Source: JBBTCX01 sp964494205 | GTDB lineage: Bacteria; Planctomycetota; Phycisphaerae; UBA1845 | DNA length: 64,000 nucleotides | Assembly: GCA_964494205.1 (NCBI GenBank) | Contig: CAZBRD010000009.1 | Span: 62,001-126,000, forward strand | Direction of reading: 5' to 3' | Shown here: one piece after another, positions 58,872 to 64,000 of the stretch | Layout: each line of letters starts with the position of its first letter | How positions within the stretch are numbered: position 1 is the first letter of the stretch | Program-made: the position numbers and the translations under genes | Notes under the pieces: generated by a model | Told to the model about the DNA's origin: nothing | Seen by the model: the letters and a program-made list of their open reading frames with translations, nothing else | Database searches by the model: none

Positions 58872-61106
58872 TCATTTGCTTCCTACACGAAGCGGAATTC
58901 GTCCAACAAGCCGATCTTTTCTTCGAAGCCGAGCGGCGTCGATCAGCATTCTGCCGGCCCAGCGATAGACGTTGAATTCGGCTACGAGCGATCGCATCGC
59001 ATGCATTCTAGCACTTTGCTCCTCCCGAGGCATGGATAGGGATGTCGCGAGTGCTGCGCTGGCCGCGTCTAAGTCATAGGGATTGACAATGAGCGCCTCA
59101 GTCAACTCGCGTGAAGCACCAGCAAAATGACTCAATACAAGAACGCCCTGTCCATCGTCTCGGGCCGCAACGAACTCTTTGGCCACTAAGTTCATGCCGT
59201 CGTGCAAACTGCTAACGTAGCACAAATCAGCCGCACGATAGTATTTGAAGACCTTAGGAGGCTCATGATGAGCGCGAAGCAAAATGATTGGTCGATATGA
59301 CCCATTGCCAAATCGTTCGTTGATGCGCGCCGTTGTGCGCTCGACGTTGTCGTTCAGCTGTCGGTACTGGTCGATAAGCGTCCGGCTAGGTGCCGCGAGC
59401 TGAACAAAGACGAAGCGACCACGGTATTGGTCGAACTTCTCAAGTAAGCGTTCTACGGCCCACAAGCGCTCCTCAATGCCCTTTGTATAATCGAGTCGAT
59501 CGACCCCGACGCCGAGCAACGTGTTGGGGGAAAGCCCCAGTTCCGAAAGAACAGACGCACGACATTCTCCAATCGGCGGCGCAGACTGTGCCCAGCGACT
59601 GGGCCATTCAATCGAAATCGGGTAATCGCGAATCAGCGTCGTCCGATCGTGTTGGATGATGGCGATTTGTTCACGATCGATCCGTGTTTCCAAAAAGCGA
59701 TCCACAGCTTCAATGAAGTTGTTGCAATGCAGTCGAGTGTGAAAACCAAGAATACTACTTCCTAGTAGCCCTTGAACAAGTTCGTCACGCCAAGGACAAA
59801 TGCCGAATCGCTCTGCGTTAGGCCAGGGGATATGCCAAAACGTGATGACAGTCGCGCGTGGAAGTTGTCGCCGAATCATCGCAGGAGCCAGAGCAAAATG
59901 GTAGTCCTGAACGAGAATAATCGGGTCGTCCGCGTCGACCTCGGAAACGACTGCGTCGGCGAACCGCTGGTTCACGACTTGATACTGCTTCCAATCGTCA
60001 CTCCGAAATATGGGCCGTGTGTGTGCAAGATGACAGAGGGGCCAAAGCCCTTCGTTGGAGAAGCCGTAGTAGTAACCCTTTTCTTCTTCTGGTGTCAACC
60101 AAACACGCCGGAGCGTATAGGACTCCACATCTGGAGGGACCGATACGTGTCCCTTGGAGTCCGAGGTCACGCGATCAGCACTACCGCTTCCATGGGCAAT
60201 CCAGACACCAGAACACGCCTCCATGACCGGCTCTATCGCCGTGACCAATCCGCTTGCAGGGTGCATGACACGGATGGTTCGGTCTTCATTGTATTGATGG
60301 ATATATGGCTCGCGGTTTGCGAGCACCACGACCCTCTCGCCTTGGAGAAATCGGACAAGCGTTTCCTTCAAGCGTTGCGGTGTCCACGCACCGGACTTCG
60401 CATCGGACCATCGTTCCGCTGATACGCGTTCCATCATCGCGCGGAGGTCACCGAGAATCGGTTGGAATTCATGTCGTCGTCCCTCCCCGCGCAGAAAACG
60501 ACGAACTTCGTCGGTCCAGCGACGCCGGAACAGCCGACTGGCGATCAGGGTCGCCAGGCAAGCCGTCAACGCCAGGACGCCGAACGCGATGAAAACAAGC
60601 TGTTGCGTTTTCGCTTCGCGCCGTTCGACGAACGCAAGGTCGTGGACTAAGACAACGAAACCAAGAGGCATCCCGTCACCGAACAGAGGAACGGCGCTCA
60701 CGTACACGTTCCCGCCGGGGAGCGACTGTCTGGTGCCCCAGCCGCGCCATTCTTTGGGCGGCGAATCGGGACGGTCGCGCACCTGGCGCGCCAAGTCGAT
60801 ACATGTGAAGACTGCGGGGAAGTCAGGCGTGCTTGCGGTCAATTTTAGTTCCTTATTGCACGCCGCCGCAGCTAGGATTCTCTCGTCATGCGTGATATCC
60901 GAAAGTACTGCTTCCACCGCCTCCTCGCCATTTTCCCACCGCGCAACCAACGCATGTCCCGCCCCTTTCACTGCAAGTTGAGCGCGCAGGACAATGTCCT
61001 TCTCAAACCATACTTGGGTTGTATGAGTTACGATGCGAAAGGCGGTCCAGGCCAGCGCAGCGAGCAAGATGATCAATACAGTTAGAAACCGGATCAGCTG
61101 CCACAT
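58872..61106 (-). CDS. Membrane-anchored trehalose-6-phosphate synthase (OtsA-like, GT20)
   Basis: A 744-residue protein. The N-terminal part is a two-helix membrane module: TM1 (about 4-26), a periplasmic domain of about 145 residues, TM2 (about 174-196), and a HAMP-like linker. The GT20 domain follows (about 255-735), with VVVLANREPYIH (about residue 260), WIAHGSGSADR, YYGFSNEGLWPLCH, DPIILVQDYHFALAPAMIRR, GVDRLDYTKGIEERL and SLHDGMNLVAKEFVAAR: the UDP-glucose and glucose-6-phosphate-binding signatures of OtsA. It makes trehalose-6-phosphate, an osmoprotectant precursor. The extracytoplasmic domain may sense osmotic state; that is inference. It diverges from the OtsB-GH15 fusion across about 100 bp. 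Confidence 0.9.
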   Translation of the reverse strand: MWQLIRFLTVLIILLAALAWTAFRIVTHTTQVWFEKDIVLRAQLAVKGAGHALVARWENGEEAVEAVLSDITHDERILAAAACNKELKLTASTPDFPAVFTCIDLARQVRDRPDSPPKEWRGWGTRQSLPGGNVYVSAVPLFGDGMPLGFVVLVHDLAFVERREAKTQQLVFIAFGVLALTACLATLIASRLFRRRWTDEVRRFLRGEGRRHEFQPILGDLRAMMERVSAERWSDAKSGAWTPQRLKETLVRFLQGERVVVLANREPYIHQYNEDRTIRVMHPASGLVTAIEPVMEACSGVWIAHGSGSADRVTSDSKGHVSVPPDVESYTLRRVWLTPEEEKGYYYGFSNEGLWPLCHLAHTRPIFRSDDWKQYQVVNQRFADAVVSEVDADDPIILVQDYHFALAPAMIRRQLPRATVITFWHIPWPNAERFGICPWRDELVQGLLGSSILGFHTRLHCNNFIEAVDRFLETRIDREQIAIIQHDRTTLIRDYPISIEWPSRWAQSAPPIGECRASVLSELGLSPNTLLGVGVDRLDYTKGIEERLWAVERLLEKFDQYRGRFVFVQLAAPSRTLIDQYRQLNDNVERTTARINERFGNGSYRPIILLRAHHEPPKVFKYYRAADLCYVSSLHDGMNLVAKEFVAARDDGQGVLVLSHFAGASRELTEALIVNPYDLDAASAALATSLSMPREEQSARMHAMRSLVAEFNVYRWAGRMLIDAARLRRKDRLVGRIPLRVGSK

Positions 61107-61207
61107 GAATCCCTTTTAAGCCTGATCCGCTGTCGCCGCAATCGACCTTCGGATAAACTGTCGGAGAGTAAACTTTTGGTTAGATCCCACTATTGGAATC
61201 TGGATTG
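61107..61207. promoter_or_regulatory. Divergent intergenic region between trehalose genes
   Basis: A 101-bp gap separates the leftward synthase and the rightward phosphatase-hydrolase gene and should hold both promoters. No clear -35/-10 pair, palindrome or strong ribosome binding site is visible. Divergent placement suggests joint control. Confidence 0.35.
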
Positions 61208-63745
61208 ATGGAAGAACTTTCATCTCGCCTATTCGAACTCTGTCGGACACCAGTGTTGCTCGTAGCCAGTGATTTTGACGGGACACTGTCACTGATTGCG
61301 GAAGAGCCGTCTCTGGCCAAGCCCAACCGTGAAGCAACGGCGGCTCTACACGCATTGACAGCGATGCCGCAAACTCACGTCGCGGTCATTTCCGGTCGAT
61401 CGTTGCGTGATCTCGCTTCGGTGTCGGGTTTCTCCGACGAAGTGCAGCTGGTGGGCAGTCACGGCAGCGAATTCGACGCGGATTTCATTCACGGGCTCGA
61501 TCCAGCGACCGTAGAGTTGCGGGATCGGGTTCGCGAGGACCTTCGATCGATCGCTGCCACTGAACGCGGCTTCTTCGTGGAGGAGAAGCCCGCTAGCGTT
61601 GCATTTCACTTCCGATTGGCCGATGAGCAAGCAGCGGCGCGGGCGCTCGAAACGATCGCTCTCGGGCCGGCATGTGATCCGCGCGTCCATGTGAAGCGCG
61701 GTAAGCGCGTGATTGAATTGAGCGTCGTTCCGACCGACAAAGGCAAGGCTCTCCTGTCGATTCGGCATCGCGTCGGTGCAACAGCTGCGATTTTTATTGG
61801 AGATGATGAAAGCGATGAGGATGCGTTTGCCACACTTTGCGGGCCCGACGTAGGCGTCAAAGTAGGCGACGGGTCGTCGAAGGCGCAGTACCGCGTAACA
61901 GATACGTCCGATGCCGCGCGAGTGTTGGCAAAACTTGTCCAATTACGTGAGGCTTGGCTGAAGGGATCAGAAGCAGTTGACATTGAGCGACACAGCCTGC
62001 TCTCCGACCAGCGGACTGTCGCTTTGGTTACACCGTCCGCCCGGGTCGTTTGGCTTTGCGTGCCACGCATTGACTCGCCTGCGCTTTTTGCGGAACTACT
62101 TGGAGGACCCTCCGCGGGATTCTTCGATATTCGTGCCGCCGACGGTACAGCCCCACTTCTACAATCATACGTTGGGGACACTTTTGTCTTGCGTACGGAG
62201 TGGCCCAATTTCACCGTTACAGACTTCTTGGATTGCGCGGGGGGCCGCCCCTATCAACGGGCGGGACGAACTGACTTGATACGCATGGTGGAAGGGAAGG
62301 GCCGTATTATCGTTGAGTTCGCTCCGCGATTGGACTTCGGGCGCCAGCCGACGCGTCTTCGGAGAGTTGAACAGGGATTACAAATTGAGGGTTCGCTCGA
62401 TCCAATCGTCCTACGGACTCCAGGCGTGAAATGGGCGCTACTGGACGACGGATCGCACCAACGAGCCATCGCAGAAATCGATCTCTTGAGTGGCGGTGTC
62501 ATGTTTGAACTCCGCTGTGGGCTTTCCACGACACGAGAATTAGCTATACAACCAGTCAAGCGATTCGAGCAGACTACGCGATTCTGGAGCCTATGGGCAG
62601 AGCAGCTTCGGCTTCCCGCGATAGCTACCGACCTGGTTCGACGCAGTGCTCTAGTTCTGAAAGCCCTTTGCTATGGACCAACGGGTGCCATCGCCGCAGC
62701 CGCAACGACCAGTCTTCCTGAGCACATTGGCGGCGTTCGCAATTGGGACTATCGCTACGCGTGGCTTCGCGATGCCGCTATGTCCGCCGTGGCGCTGGCG
62801 AGACTTGGCTCAACGGGCGTGGGAACGAGATTGGTCGACTGGCTGTTGGGGATTCTCGATCGCGACGACGCACGCGAGTTTTTTCGCCCTGTGTATACGG
62901 TCACGGGCGGGCATCTGGGAGTTGAGGCTGAGATTCGAGAGCTTCACGGCTATTGCGCAAGTCGGCCCGTGCGTGTGGGTAATGCGGCCGGACAGCAACT
63001 CCAGTTGGATGTCTTTGGACCCATTATGGAACTTCTGGCCGTGTTGGCCGAAACGGGTGTGGCACTTTCTTCGGAACATTGGCGACTGACAAAGGCGATT
63101 GTCCAGGGAGTTGCTTCACGATGGAAGGATCCGGATCACGGGATTTGGGAAATTCGCGGCTCTCGGCGGCATCACGTTCATTCGAAGGTGATGTGTTGGG
63201 TTGCGGTCGATCGAGCCATCCGTATCGCCTTGGAGTTTTCTGGAGAGCAGCCACCAGAATGGTTCATACTTCGCGACGACATTTCTACGAGCGTTCTTCA
63301 GCACGGCTGGAATGATGAAGTCAAGTCTTTTACATCGGCTTTTGATGACACATCTGTAGATGCATCGGCGGTTCTTGTCGGACTCTCGGGCCTGCTAGAG
63401 GGAACAGACCCTCGCTTCATTGCTACGGTCGCAACAGTCGAGCGAGTTCTTCGGCGCGGTCCCACGGTCTACAGGTATTTGTATGATGATAATCTGCCGG
63501 GCCGAGAGGGCGGGTTCCACCTTTGTACCTCTTGGTTGATTGAAGCACTGGTATTGGTTCAGCGTTACGACGATGCACGGGAACTCTTTCATCAGTACCT
63601 CGAACTTGTGGGGCCGACTGGCCTGATGCCCGAGGAATATTGTCCGCGCACCAGGAAATCACTCGGCAACCACCCTCAAGCATATTCGCACGTGGGCTTG
63701 ATCAATGCCGCCCTCGCGCTCGAACAAACTCAACCTGCATGTTGA
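61208..63745 (+). CDS. Fusion of trehalose-6-phosphate phosphatase (OtsB) and GH15 glycoside hydrolase
   Basis: An 845-residue two-enzyme protein. The N-terminal HAD phosphatase (residues 1-250) has DFDGTL (Asp22 nucleophile) and GDDESDEDAF (about residue 198), as in OtsB. The C-terminal part (about 255-840) is a GH15-family alpha/alpha-barrel, with the signature WDYRYAWLRDAA (about residue 512), IRELHGYCASRPVRVGNAAGQQLQLDVFG and GFHLCTSWLIEALV; related proteins include trehalases and glucoamylases. It would dephosphorylate trehalose-6-phosphate to trehalose; the second domain may hydrolyse trehalose or a related sugar. ATG 61208 is favoured over the TTG at 61193. No signal peptide is seen, so it acts in the cytoplasm. 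Confidence 0.88.
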   Translation: MEELSSRLFELCRTPVLLVASDFDGTLSLIAEEPSLAKPNREATAALHALTAMPQTHVAVISGRSLRDLASVSGFSDEVQLVGSHGSEFDADFIHGLDPATVELRDRVREDLRSIAATERGFFVEEKPASVAFHFRLADEQAAARALETIALGPACDPRVHVKRGKRVIELSVVPTDKGKALLSIRHRVGATAAIFIGDDESDEDAFATLCGPDVGVKVGDGSSKAQYRVTDTSDAARVLAKLVQLREAWLKGSEAVDIERHSLLSDQRTVALVTPSARVVWLCVPRIDSPALFAELLGGPSAGFFDIRAADGTAPLLQSYVGDTFVLRTEWPNFTVTDFLDCAGGRPYQRAGRTDLIRMVEGKGRIIVEFAPRLDFGRQPTRLRRVEQGLQIEGSLDPIVLRTPGVKWALLDDGSHQRAIAEIDLLSGGVMFELRCGLSTTRELAIQPVKRFEQTTRFWSLWAEQLRLPAIATDLVRRSALVLKALCYGPTGAIAAAATTSLPEHIGGVRNWDYRYAWLRDAAMSAVALARLGSTGVGTRLVDWLLGILDRDDAREFFRPVYTVTGGHLGVEAEIRELHGYCASRPVRVGNAAGQQLQLDVFGPIMELLAVLAETGVALSSEHWRLTKAIVQGVASRWKDPDHGIWEIRGSRRHHVHSKVMCWVAVDRAIRIALEFSGEQPPEWFILRDDISTSVLQHGWNDEVKSFTSAFDDTSVDASAVLVGLSGLLEGTDPRFIATVATVERVLRRGPTVYRYLYDDNLPGREGGFHLCTSWLIEALVLVQRYDDARELFHQYLELVGPTGLMPEEYCPRTRKSLGNHPQAYSHVGLINAALALEQTQPAC

Positions 63746-64000
63746 CTTGCGCAAGAAACCGCATGGGGCGGACTGCAATAGACTCGAAAGCGGGGTTTTC
63801 GGTTACTCCGCCTTTGTCGTCTTGCCATCCTTCTTCACGAGCGTATCACCGCCATTGGCTTACGCACTGTTCAAAACTAAACTGGCGCGCAACAAAACGA
63901 ATCTCCGTACTTCGGCCTCCACACGGTCTTGCCAAGAAGTGATACCGATTGCCGGGCGTCCTCAATCGTTGGTTGCAAACCCCATTGCCTACCCCGCACA
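63746..64000. other. Right-edge interval, no gene seen
   Basis: The last 255 bases contain no supported gene. A short reverse-strand frame reads ANGGDTLVKKDGKTTKAE, but it is too short and lacks a start. No terminator is obvious after the phosphatase-hydrolase stop. Confidence 0.35.

Noticed and set aside
1..64000. CRISPR arrays, tRNA or rRNA genes
   Set aside because: No regularly spaced direct repeats and no recognisable structural RNA gene were seen.

Overview
The window is about 56-58% GC by eye and reads as the chromosome of a metal-exposed, free-living Gram-negative-type bacterium, most likely a Planctomycetota member. Pointers to that lineage are a secreted dockerin/beta-helix protein, the short tyrosine recombinase type, the DUF3854/DUF5681/DUF2924 cargo of the mobile element, and an ECF sigma/anti-sigma pair in place of a MerR or two-component regulator. 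The lineage is an inference from gene content; no rRNA or tRNA gene is visible.

Region 1 (1-27.9 kb) is a metal-homeostasis island. A leftward unit encodes an RND efflux system: periplasmic adaptor, HMA-MauE/DoxX membrane protein, CusA/CzcA-type pump, periplasmic heavy-metal-binding protein, TolC-type outer-membrane factor and a small lipoprotein, then the start of a secreted copper-radical (galactose/glyoxal) oxidase cut by the window edge. It diverges from a rightward unit: ECF sigma factor, zinc-finger membrane anti-sigma with a His-rich tail, a second adaptor with three heavy-metal-binding modules, a second RND pump and a CDF transporter. Further right lie a truncated P-type ATPase, a tandem universal stress protein, a TerC remnant, two full P2-like cation ATPases, a gene-poor 1.1 kb, a multicopper oxidase lipoprotein and an overlooked 31-residue Met-rich membrane peptide. 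Copper/silver (or Zn/Co/Ni) efflux, oxidation and sequestration are all represented.

Region 2 (28.0-40.5 kb) is an integrated mobile element, all genes leftward and many overlapping by 4 nt: orphan proteins, DUF2924, large serine recombinase, HTH protein, DUF3854-SF3 primase-helicase, ParB-methyltransferase fusion, MT-A70 methyltransferase, zinc-ribbon protein, DUF5681, terminase large subunit and a short tyrosine recombinase. No capsid, portal or tail gene is present, so it resembles a phage satellite or decayed prophage. A perfect 11-8-11 bp inverted repeat precedes the tyrosine recombinase, and an array of GGGGTG/GCAACCCC repeats precedes the operon.

Region 3 (40.7-44.5 kb) is one large secreted protein gene: duplicated domain, GHSMGG lipase/hydrolase, beta-helix and dockerin.

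Region 4 (44.7-63.7 kb) is an ion and osmotic-stress island: KamA-like radical SAM enzyme with a UspA, TrkH-TrkA potassium uptake, a decayed UspA copy, MscS channel, Cys-rich protein, CPA1 antiporter with TrkA-N domain, ClC channel with TrkA-C domain, an IS5-family insertion, two DUF5985-like membrane proteins, a winged-helix protein, a membrane-anchored trehalose-6-phosphate synthase, and a divergent fusion of trehalose-6-phosphate phosphatase with a GH15 hydrolase. About 110 bp of promoter-leader sequence occurs twice in inverted orientation around trkH-trkA, facing outward to kamA-usp and to the usp remnant-mscS side.
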